In this document: piece by piece, positions 42,794 to 51,732 of the stretch | How the letters are laid out: each line of letters starts with the position of its first letter | How positions within the stretch are numbered: position 1 is the stretch's first letter | Assembly (NCBI RefSeq): GCF_946848805.1 | Contig: NZ_CAMPFU010000007.1 | Coordinates: forward strand, 38,038 to 102,037 | Origin: Deinococcus sp. Marseille-Q6407 | Lineage (GTDB): Bacteria > Deinococcota > Deinococci > Deinococcales > Deinococcaceae | Direction: 5' to 3' | Length of the DNA: 64,000 nucleotides | The notes under the pieces: model-generated | Database searches by the model: none | The model's input: the letters and a program-made list of their open reading frames with translations, nothing else | What the model was told of the DNA's origin: nothing | Translations under genes and position numbers: made by a program

Positions 42794-44208
42794 GAGGGCC
42801 TTACAGTTCTGTTTGTTCCATGCTTCTCTTTCCCGGCTTCTATGATCATGCAGGCGGACTGACCGATCACAAGGCGTCTGTCTGTCTGGCATATGGTGAG
42901 CTGAGCCAGATATTCCGCTTCACTACAGCCTGCCTGTCTGAGCTGGCGCACCGTCTCGGGACTGGAGAGAACCTCGCAGGTATTCCCTGTTGGGTGGTCC
43001 AAGAGAACCTGTATGATCCGGTCAAGGACCCCTGTCTGTGCCAGGGTCCGGGTACGTCTGCGCATAGTTGGGACGCTCACTGCCCCCTTCCAGTGCTCAT
43101 CCGTGGTTCCCGCTGCGCAGCGGGAGAGGAAGTTCTCGAGGACCTGGCGGTGGGTTCTGCGTCCTGCCCTGCCACCACCGGTGGTGGGTTCAGGTGGGAG
43201 CAGAGGTGTGATGGCCTCCCACTGCTCTTCCGTGAAGGTGAACGAGGCCGGGCCCTGCCAGCTCCGGCGCGCATGAGGTCGTCTGGACAGAACGTCCTGC
43301 ACTGCCTGAGCGAACCAGTGTGGTACGCACTCCTGGGGGAGTCGTGCCAGCAGGGTGACAGGGGTTAAATCCTGCTGCTGGAGCCGAGACAGGCACCCTG
43401 TCAGCCCTCCGGACATCAGGTGGCCGGTTGAGGACACCATGCCCAGACGAAGCTGAATGGGAGCGGTTTCCGGGCGCCAGCGGGGATGCCGGAGCGCGGC
43501 CGCTGGGCGGTTCAGCCTGAGCAGACATTCAGTGATGCCGGCGAATTCGTGGCTGCTGAGGGTCAGATCTCCCCAGCAGACGTTGTCCCCGTTTGCCGCT
43601 CTGGACATGGCCTGCTGGAGCCACAGAGCGTATCCGTCCTGCAGGGTGGGAGCCTGAAGTCCCTGCTGGCAGATGCCACACAGGTCGGGGGTGTAATCGA
43701 GGGGTTGTGCCGTGCGACCTGCACGAACGTGTTTACGGCTGTGGTTGATGGCATGGCCACAGTGGTTACATCTGTCGACCAGCGCCAGGCCGTGCTCCTG
43801 GCAGAGAACGGTAGTGGTCAGTCGCCACTCACGCCGCATGGGTTTTCCTTCAGCCAAGCAACGGGGACACACAGGATGCCCGTACTGTCCGGGAACGCGG
43901 GTATGGCGGCCTGTGACGGTGATGAATCTGATCAGGGTCGTGTCGCCTGGCATGGCAAGGTGCAGGTTGCGTATCAGGGCACGCATGCTGGTGGTTTCCA
44001 GTGTGCCCACGGGGAGGCCGGTTTGCCTGTCCATTTGACGGAGGAGGTCCTCCGGGACATGGCAGTCAGGATCGCGTTGCCACAGGCGTGGCTGGTTCAG
44101 GTACCGGGCCAGCTGTGCAGGCCGCAGGCTGTTGGCCAGTGCCAGCCGGATCAGGTAATCACTCAGCAGACCACCCGGTGCCGGTACAGGATGAACCGGC
44201 AGGGTCAT
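42748..44208 (-). CDS. tniQ: TniQ/TnsD-like target-selection protein (tns operon)
   Basis: 486 aa. The N-terminal TniQ segment LLSDYLIRLALANSLRP is followed by zinc pairs C114/C117, C136/H139, C147/C150 and C177/C180. The C-terminal region from FTFTEEQWEAITPLLPPEP to about residue 430 resembles the DUF4096 domain of IS5-type transposases, as in the left-end TniQ. The ATG overlaps the tnsC stop (44205-44208). Expected to direct TnsC and the transposase to a target site. Confidence 0.85.
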   Translation of the reverse strand: MTLPVHPVPAPGGLLSDYLIRLALANSLRPAQLARYLNQPRLWQRDPDCHVPEDLLRQMDRQTGLPVGTLETTSMRALIRNLHLAMPGDTTLIRFITVTGRHTRVPGQYGHPVCPRCLAEGKPMRREWRLTTTVLCQEHGLALVDRCNHCGHAINHSRKHVRAGRTAQPLDYTPDLCGICQQGLQAPTLQDGYALWLQQAMSRAANGDNVCWGDLTLSSHEFAGITECLLRLNRPAAALRHPRWRPETAPIQLRLGMVSSTGHLMSGGLTGCLSRLQQQDLTPVTLLARLPQECVPHWFAQAVQDVLSRRPHARRSWQGPASFTFTEEQWEAITPLLPPEPTTGGGRAGRRTHRQVLENFLSRCAAGTTDEHWKGAVSVPTMRRRTRTLAQTGVLDRIIQVLLDHPTGNTCEVLSSPETVRQLRQAGCSEAEYLAQLTICQTDRRLVIGQSACMIIEAGKEKHGTNRTVRPSCNEKKQLVDAPARS

Positions 44209-45020
44209 AAGAGACCGTCCAGGACATCCATTGTCTGTCTGACCTCACGCAGGTTTCCGATGGTGATGGCGCCGTGATGTTGCAGGGTATCCTCAACCAG
44301 ATCGAGGAGGTGGCCCATGACACCACGCGTCTCCTTCAGGATGAAATGGATGCACTCGTCGGTGGGCTGTGGAGTACCGGGGCCTGACAGTTGCTGTACG
44401 AGGCTCAGGACGACTGCGGGGTCCTGTACCCGTCTGAGACGTGCGCGGGAGAAATGGAACCGGGAGCTCAGCTGCCGGTCCTGCGCAAGCACTGCCGCGA
44501 GCTCCTCGGTGCCGATGGGAACGACCATGAAGCCGTCGTTCATCAGTCCCTTGACGATCCGCAGGAAGGCCTGCCCCCGTCCCGTGGTGGTGGCACAGTC
44601 ATGGAATTCGTCGAGGAAGATGATGTTCAGCTGTACCGCTTCTGCGAGTTTGCGGAAACGATTGAGGCGTTGCTCATGGGATCCCGAGGCAGAGTCGGGG
44701 GCACCGATCTCCTCCAGGAGGACGCGGCTCAGATCCTCGACGCGTGCGAGGAGAGTCATGTTGATGAAGATGGCCGGAATGATCTGGTGATCGCCTGCAT
44801 TCACCGGGGGGTGGGTTTTCATGAAGCGTCTGACGAGTGCTGTCTTTCCGCCATTTGACTCCGCGACGATGGCAAAGGAGCGTTTACGTTTGCGTTCCCC
44901 GGTCTGCAGCAGGAGCTCGAGGTCGTTCAGCAGTATCTTCCTGGATTCCTCTGCATACCACATCTGTTCACGCCGCCGAATCAGTTCTTGAAGGGGTGTC
45001 AGCTCGTTCGAACGTGCCAT
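44205..45020 (-). CDS. tniB: TnsC/TniB-type AAA+ ATPase
   Basis: 271 aa. Walker A AESNGGKTALV (~53-63), Walker B IIFLDEFHDC (~133-142), sensor segment VVPIGTEEL. Its size fits TniB rather than the longer Tn7 TnsC. It bridges target selector and transposase, and ATP hydrolysis controls target immunity in relatives. It starts 2 nt after the tnsAB stop and overlaps tniQ by 4 nt. Confidence 0.92.
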   Translation of the reverse strand: MARSNELTPLQELIRRREQMWYAEESRKILLNDLELLLQTGERKRKRSFAIVAESNGGKTALVRRFMKTHPPVNAGDHQIIPAIFINMTLLARVEDLSRVLLEEIGAPDSASGSHEQRLNRFRKLAEAVQLNIIFLDEFHDCATTTGRGQAFLRIVKGLMNDGFMVVPIGTEELAAVLAQDRQLSSRFHFSRARLRRVQDPAVVLSLVQQLSGPGTPQPTDECIHFILKETRGVMGHLLDLVEDTLQHHGAITIGNLREVRQTMDVLDGLL

Positions 45021-45022
45021 CT

Positions 45023-47482
45023 TCAGGCGTCCCGTTCGAGTTCAAGCTCGATTGCGGCGGGTTCAAGGGTAATCGCGTTCTTTGCGGATTTTTCCTTTCC
45101 CGTGTCCTGAACCCTGAGTTCGCGCCTCGGTTTGCGCTGCTTCCGGCTGGCCTGTGTGAACACGTCGGATTGTAGTTGCTGGAGTCCGGGCAGGCTCTGG
45201 TGAATAGCTTCCCGGAAATGAATGGCCTGTTTCCGGTAAGCGTCCCAGACCGCCAGGGGCACCGGAGCGGAGGGGTCAGGGAAAGCGTCGATGAAAGACT
45301 GTGGTAGACGTGCTGTGGCGCGGATGATCACTCCGGTGGCCGGGTGGATGATGTCAACGGTCCGGATATCTCCGGGATCATGCGAGACAATGACCTGTTC
45401 CCTGGTAACGGCCAGTTCTGCAAGAGCGTCTGCGCGGTATTTCAGCCCGTGCAGACTGACGCCATCGCGTGCGACCCGCCTCCTGTGTTCCACGAACAGA
45501 CGCGTCTGGATGTACTCCAGCTGCGACGGTGTGGGGGTCCGCAGAGCACACCGTCCCTGTGCGATCAGGGCAGCTGCCCGGTCGTGCCGGCTGGCCAGCT
45601 CCAGTGGTCGGGGGAGCAGATTATGGTGTTCCGTGACGAGGGTGTGAAATCTCGCAAGGGCAGCGAAATCGATTGTGGCGTTTTTCTTCGCATCGTAACG
45701 GGCGCGGGAGGCGATGTTGCTCATCGTGGTGCCGGGCAGAGTGTGGTGTGTGCGTACCAGGGAACCGATGGTCCGTTCCTCGTCCCCACCATGGTGCCGG
45801 GTTCCCCTGTTGCGCCGAACGATCTGGATGCCCAGATCGCCGAGCACGCGTGTCACCTGCTGGTTCGCGAATTCGCTCCCCGAATCCATACGTATGGCGC
45901 CGGGGAGGCCCTGGGCCTGTGGGATGGACCTGGCACCGGCCTCATGGAATTCGGTGGTGCGGCCAATGAACAGGCTCTGTAGAACAGACAGGATCTCGCT
46001 GGCACCCACGCCGTGGGGGAAGGATGTGCTGCGTAGAACCTGTCCGGTGGCCACATCGATGACGGTCACGATGCGGGGACGGAACCGGTGGTTGTCAGCA
46101 TGCCGGTCAGCGTGTACAAAGACGTCGGCTGGCGTGCAGTCGATGGCCCACAGCTGTCCATACTCACTGGTTTCCAGATGTCCCATACGGCCAGCGAGCT
46201 GATGCGCCACGTCATCTCCCTCACGGGCCCGGGCCGCTCTGATGGGGTTAGCCTGCCGGATCCGGTCGAGATGACGTTTGACTGTCGTGTGAGCAGGGGC
46301 AGTCAGACCCTCCTTGGCGCAGACCTGCTGGATCCTGCGATACAGGGTGGCGACGGTGGCGGCGCGACCGCTGTATCCAACCGGTCGGAAGTAATGGGCC
46401 ATGGCCTGCTCCTCGATGATCCGTGCAACATCCGGGTGCACGTTTCTGGTAGGGGCATGGGTGCGCAGGGCTGCGGGAAGGTGAGGAAGCAGGTCCTGGA
46501 ATGTGATCCCCGGGGCACCGGCTGCAATGAGTGCCTTTCTGTAGCGAAAGGCATTTCGCCTAGACACACCGATCACCTTGCAGATGTTCTCCAGGAGTGG
46601 CCCGGTCAGGGGGACATTGGGGTTGTTGTACATCTCCCACAGCTGTCTGTACTGCTGTCCGGCCGGGGTATTCAGAAACCGCTGTGCCTCCGCCAGCAGA
46701 CTGGTCACCTTTTCCGTCAGGGCAGGTGTGCTGACGGGATCTGGTGGTTCGGCCAGAATCCCGGTCAGTAGACGTCCGATGGGCGGTGGCTGGTGGTGAT
46801 GGTGGGAGGGCAACAGAACCGTCCCCTGGTATGGTTGCTGACCTGCGGCGAGATCCAGGATAAGCTCCTGGCGCGCGATCATGCCGCGGAGGGTGTCGTC
46901 CATCAGGCTGAACACTGCCGAATTGATGCCTGGCTCTGCCCGGACGAGGTCGCGAAGGATGTGCATCGGCACGCTCACCCGCTGTTTCAGCAGTTTGATG
47001 ATTGCCCGCTGGATGGTGGGATCTGCCGGGCTACCGTGATACGGCATAACGGCTTCAGCAATGCGGGTCTGCTGCGGGTTCAGATAGGTGTCGAGAACCA
47101 GATGCAGAGGCATACCGAGCTCACGCAGCACGTCACTGCGCCGTTGCCATTCACTGGCGCAGTCAAGAATCTCACTGTTCAGCAGTTCAGCTGGTTTCAC
47201 CTCGATTGTGAGGATGCGGCCGTCACTGAGCGTGACCCTGAAATCGGCAGTGTACTGACTGATCTGACCGGTAGGCGAGAATACGGTGATACTCTCGCTG
47301 CGTTCCACCTTGACAACGTCAGGGTGAGCATCGAGCAGCGAGAGAAGCTGGCATTCGATGTTGCTCTCGTAATGGATCTGGCTGTTGCAGCGGTAGAGGT
47401 ACAACACACCGTGTTGCGAGCGAATTCCAGCGTATCCGCGGCTGGAATCGTCACACCGGGATGACCCTGCGGTATGATTCAT
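45023..47482 (-). CDS. TnsA-TnsB fusion transposase
   Basis: 819 aa. Residues ~30-130 resemble the TnsA endonuclease: YESNIECQLLSLL (Glu43), QYTADFRV (Asp80) and LTIEVKP (Glu94-Val-Lys96), the E-D-(Q/E)xK set that cuts the 5' strands. HTH regions lie at ~290-410. The rve-type DDE domain follows: Asp448 in LWAIDCTPADV, Asp533 in IRMDSGSEF and Glu569 in GGDEERTIGSL. C-terminal ~110 residues are basic and probably contact TnsC. Having both TnsA and TnsB activity implies cut-and-paste movement. A promoter (47581-47609) and an 11-bp inverted repeat precede it. Confidence 0.88.
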   Translation of the reverse strand: MNHTAGSSRCDDSSRGYAGIRSQHGVLYLYRCNSQIHYESNIECQLLSLLDAHPDVVKVERSESITVFSPTGQISQYTADFRVTLSDGRILTIEVKPAELLNSEILDCASEWQRRSDVLRELGMPLHLVLDTYLNPQQTRIAEAVMPYHGSPADPTIQRAIIKLLKQRVSVPMHILRDLVRAEPGINSAVFSLMDDTLRGMIARQELILDLAAGQQPYQGTVLLPSHHHHQPPPIGRLLTGILAEPPDPVSTPALTEKVTSLLAEAQRFLNTPAGQQYRQLWEMYNNPNVPLTGPLLENICKVIGVSRRNAFRYRKALIAAGAPGITFQDLLPHLPAALRTHAPTRNVHPDVARIIEEQAMAHYFRPVGYSGRAATVATLYRRIQQVCAKEGLTAPAHTTVKRHLDRIRQANPIRAARAREGDDVAHQLAGRMGHLETSEYGQLWAIDCTPADVFVHADRHADNHRFRPRIVTVIDVATGQVLRSTSFPHGVGASEILSVLQSLFIGRTTEFHEAGARSIPQAQGLPGAIRMDSGSEFANQQVTRVLGDLGIQIVRRNRGTRHHGGDEERTIGSLVRTHHTLPGTTMSNIASRARYDAKKNATIDFAALARFHTLVTEHHNLLPRPLELASRHDRAAALIAQGRCALRTPTPSQLEYIQTRLFVEHRRRVARDGVSLHGLKYRADALAELAVTREQVIVSHDPGDIRTVDIIHPATGVIIRATARLPQSFIDAFPDPSAPVPLAVWDAYRKQAIHFREAIHQSLPGLQQLQSDVFTQASRKQRKPRRELRVQDTGKEKSAKNAITLEPAAIELELERDA

Positions 47483-47505
47483 ATGTCTCCAGCAATGTGG
47501 GCACC

Positions 47506-47548
47506 CACACTGACCGTCTCCGCCTGAGAAACCGAGTCGGTCAGTGTG
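47506..47548 (-). promoter_or_regulatory. 11-bp inverted repeat in tnsAB leader
   Basis: CACACTGACCG (47506-47516) and CGGTCAGTGTG (47538-47548) are perfect inverted repeats 21 nt apart, with TCTC/GAGA continuing the stem. They lie between the predicted transcription start and the tnsAB ATG, so they could be an operator or an mRNA hairpin. Confidence 0.6.
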
Positions 47549-47580
47549 ACATTTGTGGTGTCCTGGCTCTTGCCGGAATC

Positions 47581-47609
47581 AGTCTAGAACATCCAGCATT
47601 CTTATGCAA
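47581..47609 (-). promoter_or_regulatory. Promoter of tnsAB operon
   Basis: On the minus strand: -35 TTGCAT (47609-47604), 17-nt spacer, -10 TAGACT (47586-47581), about 99 nt before the start codon. Confidence 0.65.
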
Positions 47610-47753
47610 TGCCATAATGCGTCCTGGACATAACTCTTCATGACTTATGCATAACGATTGATGACGTTATACATGGTGTTCTGTGATGGTCTGTGTATCA
47701 GGGCAGGGTGGCTCGTGCGCATGGAGCTGGTATTCCGTTTGTGTGACACAGAT

Positions 47754-47909
47754 CAGTGCCATGGCAAACGCTCACAGAAAGGGTTCTGGTGCCACGGCAA
47801 AGACTCCAACCAGTATCCAGTGCCATGGCAAACGCTCACAGTGCCGCGGCAAATGAAAAGAATCAAGGATTTCCCCGGCTTTCAGTGCCATTACGGACGA
47901 CAATTGACA
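47754..47909. repeat. Right-end array of putative TnsB-binding sites
   Basis: Five sites: 47754-47775 and 47818-47839 are identical (CAGTGCCATGGCAAACGCTC plus AC); 47787-47807 and 47839-47854 are variants (GGTGCCACGGCAAAG, CAGTGCCGCGGCAAATG); the terminal one is 47883-47909. The stretch 47610-47753 between promoter and array shows no gene. Confidence 0.85.
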
Positions 47910-48901
47910 GCAGCTTGAGCTAGCAGCTCATAGCTGCGGCGGCGAGCCACCGGATCAAACACGTGGGTGGTCACCAGCAGTTCCTGAGCGCCAGTGCGCT
48001 CGGCCAGCGCCTGCAACTGCGCCCAGGTTTCTTCACCGCTACCGATAGCGGCTTTCTTCAGCATCTGCTGCGGCGTCACTTCCATCTGTTCCAGCCACTG
48101 CCGGGCGTCGGCAGGGTTCATTAGTGGGCCACGGCGGCCCGAAGCGATGCCCAGTGCCAGCGCCGCACTGGAGAGCGACAGTTCCTGAGCTTCCGCCTGG
48201 GTGGGGGCGGCCACAGCGTTCACGCCCAGAATGGCGTACGGCTCGGCCAGATACGGGCTGGGGCGGAAGTGCCGGCGGTAAGTGTCCAGCGCTTCGCACG
48301 GATCGAAGCCGCTGAAGTGGTAGGCAAAGGCGTAGGGCCGGCCCAGTTTCCCGGCCAGCTCGGCTCCGTAAAGGCTGGAGCCCAGGATATACAGCGGCGG
48401 CAGCTGGCCCTGCGGGTGCGCCTGCACGGTGCTGAACAGTGAGGTGCCGGGCCATTCCGCCTCGCCGCCAAAGGCCTGCAGCATGGCAATCTGGGCGCCA
48501 AAGTCGTCGGTGGCCAGGGCGTCGGGGGCGCGGCGCAGGGCTAGCGCGGTGCGGCCGTCGGTTCCGGGAGCGCGGCCCAGACCGAGGTCAATCCGGCCCG
48601 GGAACAGCGCATTCAGGGTCAGGAAGTTCTCGGCCACCTTCAGCGGCGAGTGGTTGGGCAGCATGATGCCGCCGGAACCCACCCGCATTCGCCGGGTGCG
48701 CTGCGCCGCCTGGCCAATCAGAATCTCAGTAGCGGAGCTGATAAACGTTTCGGTGTTGTGGTGCTCAGCCACCCAGTAGCGGGTGTAACCGCTGGCGTCG
48801 GCCAGTTCAGCCAGTTGGAGGCTCTGTTCCAGTGCCTCGCCCGGCGTCATGCCTTCGCTGACGGGAAACAGGTCCAGCACGGAGAGTTTGAGATCAGTCA
48901 T
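47891..48901 (-). CDS. Luciferase-like (LLM) flavin-dependent oxidoreductase, C-terminus replaced by transposon
   Basis: Bacterial luciferase-like monooxygenase family: [68 protein letters not shown]. Substrate unknown; it belongs to the YhbW-like group of the family. The start at 48901 is chosen ([13 protein letters not shown]); the frame to 48988 has no support. The last five codons (VNCRP) and the stop come from the transposon end; the native last 14 residues lie at 28247-28288. The core fold is complete, so activity may survive, but the native terminator is lost. Confidence 0.9.
   Translation of the reverse strand: MTDLKLSVLDLFPVSEGMTPGEALEQSLQLAELADASGYTRYWVAEHHNTETFISSATEILIGQAAQRTRRMRVGSGGIMLPNHSPLKVAENFLTLNALFPGRIDLGLGRAPGTDGRTALALRRAPDALATDDFGAQIAMLQAFGGEAEWPGTSLFSTVQAHPQGQLPPLYILGSSLYGAELAGKLGRPYAFAYHFSGFDPCEALDTYRRHFRPSPYLAEPYAILGVNAVAAPTQAEAQELSLSSAALALGIASGRRGPLMNPADARQWLEQMEVTPQQMLKKAAIGSGEETWAQLQALAERTGAQELLVTTHVFDPVARRRSYELLAQAAVNCRP
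47910..47914. repeat. 5-bp target-site duplication, right copy
   Basis: GCAGC directly after the transposon end AATTGACA; identical to 28290-28294. Confidence 0.9.
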
Positions 48902-48976
48902 ACCTTGTTTTACGCCTCTGCTGTAAAAAACAAAGTGCCCTGGCCGCTGTTCCCCACTCTGTAGCGGCAGCGATGA

Positions 48977-49009
48977 GAAAAGAGACAACGCCTTCTAGAG
49001 CGCTGTCTC
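48977..49009 (-). terminator. Terminator of the CorC/HlyC gene pair
   Basis: Minus strand: GAGACA-G-CGC / GCG-T-TGTCTC, a 9-bp stem with one mismatch and an 8-nt loop, followed by TTTTCTC. Confidence 0.65.
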
Positions 49010-49063
49010 CTTCACAGTCTTACACAGAACCTGCCACCACAGAGCTCGGTAGCCTGGCAGCGG

Positions 49064-50392
49064 TTACTCTGCGGGCATCTCCACGTTCTCTTCAGGCCGG
49101 GGCCGCAGCAGCACCCGGGTGATTTTCAGGCCCTGGACCTCCTCAGCTTGAAGATCATAGCCAGGCAGACTGATCGCGCTACCTACGCTGGGCAGGGTGC
49201 CGTGTTGTTCCAGCAGAACCCCGGCAATGGTGGTGGCCTCTTCGCTCTCGATCTGGATAGCGTAGTCCTCGCACAGTTCCGACAATGTCACTTCGCCGTC
49301 CAGCAGCAAAGAGCCGTCACTCTGAACCCGCACCCAGTCGCTGGTCAGGGGGTCATCATCCTCAATCACATCGTCAATCAGGTCGTCCAGCGTCACCAGG
49401 CCCATGGTGCCGCCATATTCATCCACCACTAGGGCCGCGTGCATCCGCTCACGCTTAAACAGGGTCAGCAGGTCTTCAGCAGGCGCGTGCGCCGACACGC
49501 TGGCCAGGCGCCGCACCAGCTGCGGCAGCGGCGGCACGTAGCCACGGACACGGGCACGAATAAAGTCCTTGGCCAACAGCACCCCCACCACCTGATCCAG
49601 GCTGCCGTCGTATACGGGATAACGGCTGCGCGGCGACCTCACGATCAGATCACTGATCTCCTCGGGACCGGTATCCACCGAAATGGCCTCAATCCGGGTG
49701 CGGGGCGTCATCAGTTCCTCGGCAGTGCGTTCTTCCAGGGCAAAAATGTTCTGAATCAGGTCGCGCTGCTCCTCGGCCAGCTGCCCGCCCTCGGTGCTTT
49801 CCTCGGTCAGGATCGAGAGTTCCTTGGAGGTATAGAGCGAAGCATTGTCTCCCGGGTCCTTGATACCCAGCAGGTGCATCATGCCCAGGGCGATCCAGTT
49901 CAGCAGAATCACCAGCGGCCGGAACACGAAGGAAAACACCTTCATCATCGGGTAAATGCGCAGACTGATCTGCTCAGGGCCCTGCAACGCGAGCGCCTTG
50001 GGAATCATCTCGCCGAACACCACATGCATAAACGTGATCAGGCTGAGGCTGATGACAGTTGCGACCGTGTGAGCGCCGGCTTCGGTCAGCCCGCCCTGTT
50101 CCAGCGGATGATAAAGCCAGCCGGCCACCTGTTGCTCGCCATACATCCCCAGGCCGATCGAGGCCAGGGTAATGCCCAGCTGCGCTACCGCCACATACTG
50201 ATCCTTGCCGGTGGGCTGGTCGAACACTTCCAGCATCCGGTTGGCGGCCGGATTGCCGGCTTCGGCCATCACCGCAATGCGGCTGCGGCGTGAGCTGACC
50301 AGTGAGAACTCGGCCGTGACAAACAGGCCGTTCAGAACAATCAAGGCCAGAATCACCAGCACCGGCACCAGATAGGTCAGCAGGGCACTCAT
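49064..50392 (-). CDS. CorC/HlyC-type membrane protein (DUF21-CBS), second of pair
   Basis: 442 aa. A DUF21/CNNM membrane domain with about four hydrophobic segments (ALIVLNGLFVTAEFSLVSS opening) is followed by two CBS domains (TPRTRIEAISVD; HAALVVDEYGGTMGLVTLDD) and a C-terminal CorC_HlyC domain. Members are called hemolysin-family or CNNM Mg2+/Co2+ efflux proteins; the hemolysin label is historical. The ATG overlaps the stop of the paralogue by 4 nt, so the pair may form a heteromer. Confidence 0.9.
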   Translation of the reverse strand: MSALLTYLVPVLVILALIVLNGLFVTAEFSLVSSRRSRIAVMAEAGNPAANRMLEVFDQPTGKDQYVAVAQLGITLASIGLGMYGEQQVAGWLYHPLEQGGLTEAGAHTVATVISLSLITFMHVVFGEMIPKALALQGPEQISLRIYPMMKVFSFVFRPLVILLNWIALGMMHLLGIKDPGDNASLYTSKELSILTEESTEGGQLAEEQRDLIQNIFALEERTAEELMTPRTRIEAISVDTGPEEISDLIVRSPRSRYPVYDGSLDQVVGVLLAKDFIRARVRGYVPPLPQLVRRLASVSAHAPAEDLLTLFKRERMHAALVVDEYGGTMGLVTLDDLIDDVIEDDDPLTSDWVRVQSDGSLLLDGEVTLSELCEDYAIQIESEEATTIAGVLLEQHGTLPSVGSAISLPGYDLQAEEVQGLKITRVLLRPRPEENVEMPAE

Positions 50393-51732
50393 GGTTGCAC
50401 CTCCTGCGCGCCCAGCATTCGCTCTGGCAGGACCGGCAGATCGAAACTGACCCGGCGCACGGCGCGGCGGTCCATGGCATCAACCTGCATGATCAGGTCG
50501 CCCACCACCACCTGATCATCCACAGCAGGCAGGCGGCCCAGTTCACTCCACATCAGCCCACTGACCGTGTCGACTTCCTCGGCCGGCAGGTTCAGGTCAT
50601 AGCGCTCGTTGAGGAACTCCAGCAGCACATCACCGCGCACGGTAATGCGGGTGCCGCTGCGGGTAATCAGCTCGTCTTCCTGGTCGAATTCGTCCTGCAA
50701 TTCTCCAAACACCTCTTCCAGAGCGTCTTCCATCGTCACGATGCCCGCCACGCCGCCGTATTCGTCCACCACCAGAGCGTTGGGGCGGCCCATCTCAATC
50801 AGCTTGCGCCACAGCTCGCCCACCAGCATGGCGTCGGCCACCACCAGCGGCGGTGTCATCACCTGCGACACCGGCACATCGGGCGACGCTTCCGACATCT
50901 GATACAGCCGGCGCAGCGAGACCATTCCGCGCACATCGTCCACCGAGTCTCCAATGACCGGGAAACGGGTATAGGGTGTGCCGGCCAGCTCACGCAGAGC
51001 CTGCCGCACGCCCATATCGGCTTGCACCGTGACCAGCCGGGTGCGCGGCGTCATAATCTCACGCACCACCCGGTCCTCAATATTGAAGACGCCAGCCACC
51101 ATGTCGCGCTCGGCCGCGTCAATCAGTCCGCCGGCCGCGCTGGCCTTGAACAGCCCTTCAAGTTCATCCGGCGAATGTACGTGGGCGTGGCTGTGGTCGG
51201 TGTTCAGTCCCAGCAGGCGCATCACGGAAAAAGCGGTGCCGTTAAACAGCGTAATCAGCGGCCGGAACAGCACCAGCGACACCTGCATCGGGCGCAGCAC
51301 GGCCAGCGCCAGGCGTTCCGGGTAGCGTAACGCCACCGTTTTGGGCAGCAGTTCGCCCAGCACCACCTGCAGCACCGTGATCAGCAGCAGCACAATGACC
51401 GCCGAGGCCGCCGCGCCGCCGATCGGCCCCAGATAAGGGGTCAGCAGCGGAGACAACTGTGACTGCCCATACGCACCCGAAATCACACTGCTGAGCGTGA
51501 TTCCGATCTGGCAGCCGGCCACATAGTCGTCCATCAGACGACTGTCGCGCAGGATGACGTTCAGGTCGGCCGCCGCAGTGTCGCCGCTTTCGGCCATTTC
51601 CTGCACCCGGGAGCGGCGCGAGGCCACAGTGGCGAACTCGGCCGCCACATACAGCGCGTTGATCGCCACCATCACCAGCAAGGCAATCACAGGAACGATG
51701 GCCGAGACCCAGGGCGCCTGAGCTGCCGTCAC
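50389..51732 (-). CDS. CorC/HlyC-type membrane protein (DUF21-CBS), first of pair
   Basis: 447 aa paralogue of the downstream gene, with the same layout: DUF21 membrane domain (INALYVAAEFATVASRRSR), CBS pair (TPRTRLVTVQADM; NALVVDEYGGVAGIVTMEDA) and CorC_HlyC domain. Starts with GTG at 51732. A TATAAT hexamer on the same strand at 51866-51871 is the probable promoter for both genes. Confidence 0.9.
   Translation of the reverse strand: MTAAQAPWVSAIVPVIALLVMVAINALYVAAEFATVASRRSRVQEMAESGDTAAADLNVILRDSRLMDDYVAGCQIGITLSSVISGAYGQSQLSPLLTPYLGPIGGAAASAVIVLLLITVLQVVLGELLPKTVALRYPERLALAVLRPMQVSLVLFRPLITLFNGTAFSVMRLLGLNTDHSHAHVHSPDELEGLFKASAAGGLIDAAERDMVAGVFNIEDRVVREIMTPRTRLVTVQADMGVRQALRELAGTPYTRFPVIGDSVDDVRGMVSLRRLYQMSEASPDVPVSQVMTPPLVVADAMLVGELWRKLIEMGRPNALVVDEYGGVAGIVTMEDALEEVFGELQDEFDQEDELITRSGTRITVRGDVLLEFLNERYDLNLPAEEVDTVSGLMWSELGRLPAVDDQVVVGDLIMQVDAMDRRAVRRVSFDLPVLPERMLGAQEVQP

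Larger units (their letters stand above)
28295..47909. mobile_element. Tn7-like transposon with TnsAB fusion and defence cargo
   Basis: Both ends begin TGTCAATT(A/G)TCGT; the 27-bp terminal repeats agree at 21 positions and end in TGGCACTG. The element is bounded by the perfect duplication GCAGC, as for Tn7/Tn5053-type transposition (5 bp, TGT...ACA ends). It carries tnsAB, tnsC/tniB and tniQ with a LexA-like and a DUF2726 gene on the right, a second tniQ on the left, and a five-gene restriction-type operon in between. One IS4-type element (40041-41191) is nested within it. No cas gene or CRISPR array was seen. Confidence 0.93.

Noticed and set aside
47754..47909. Repeats resembling a short CRISPR array
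   Set aside because: Spacing is irregular, copies are degenerate, and the same motif occurs inverted at the other transposon end, as expected of transposase sites; no cas genes are present.
28295..47909. CRISPR-associated transposon
   Set aside because: No Cascade, Cas12k or array was found between the ends despite two TniQ genes.
49064..51732. Hemolysin virulence genes
   Set aside because: The hemolysin name for DUF21-CBS-CorC_HlyC proteins is historical; an ion-transport role is more likely.
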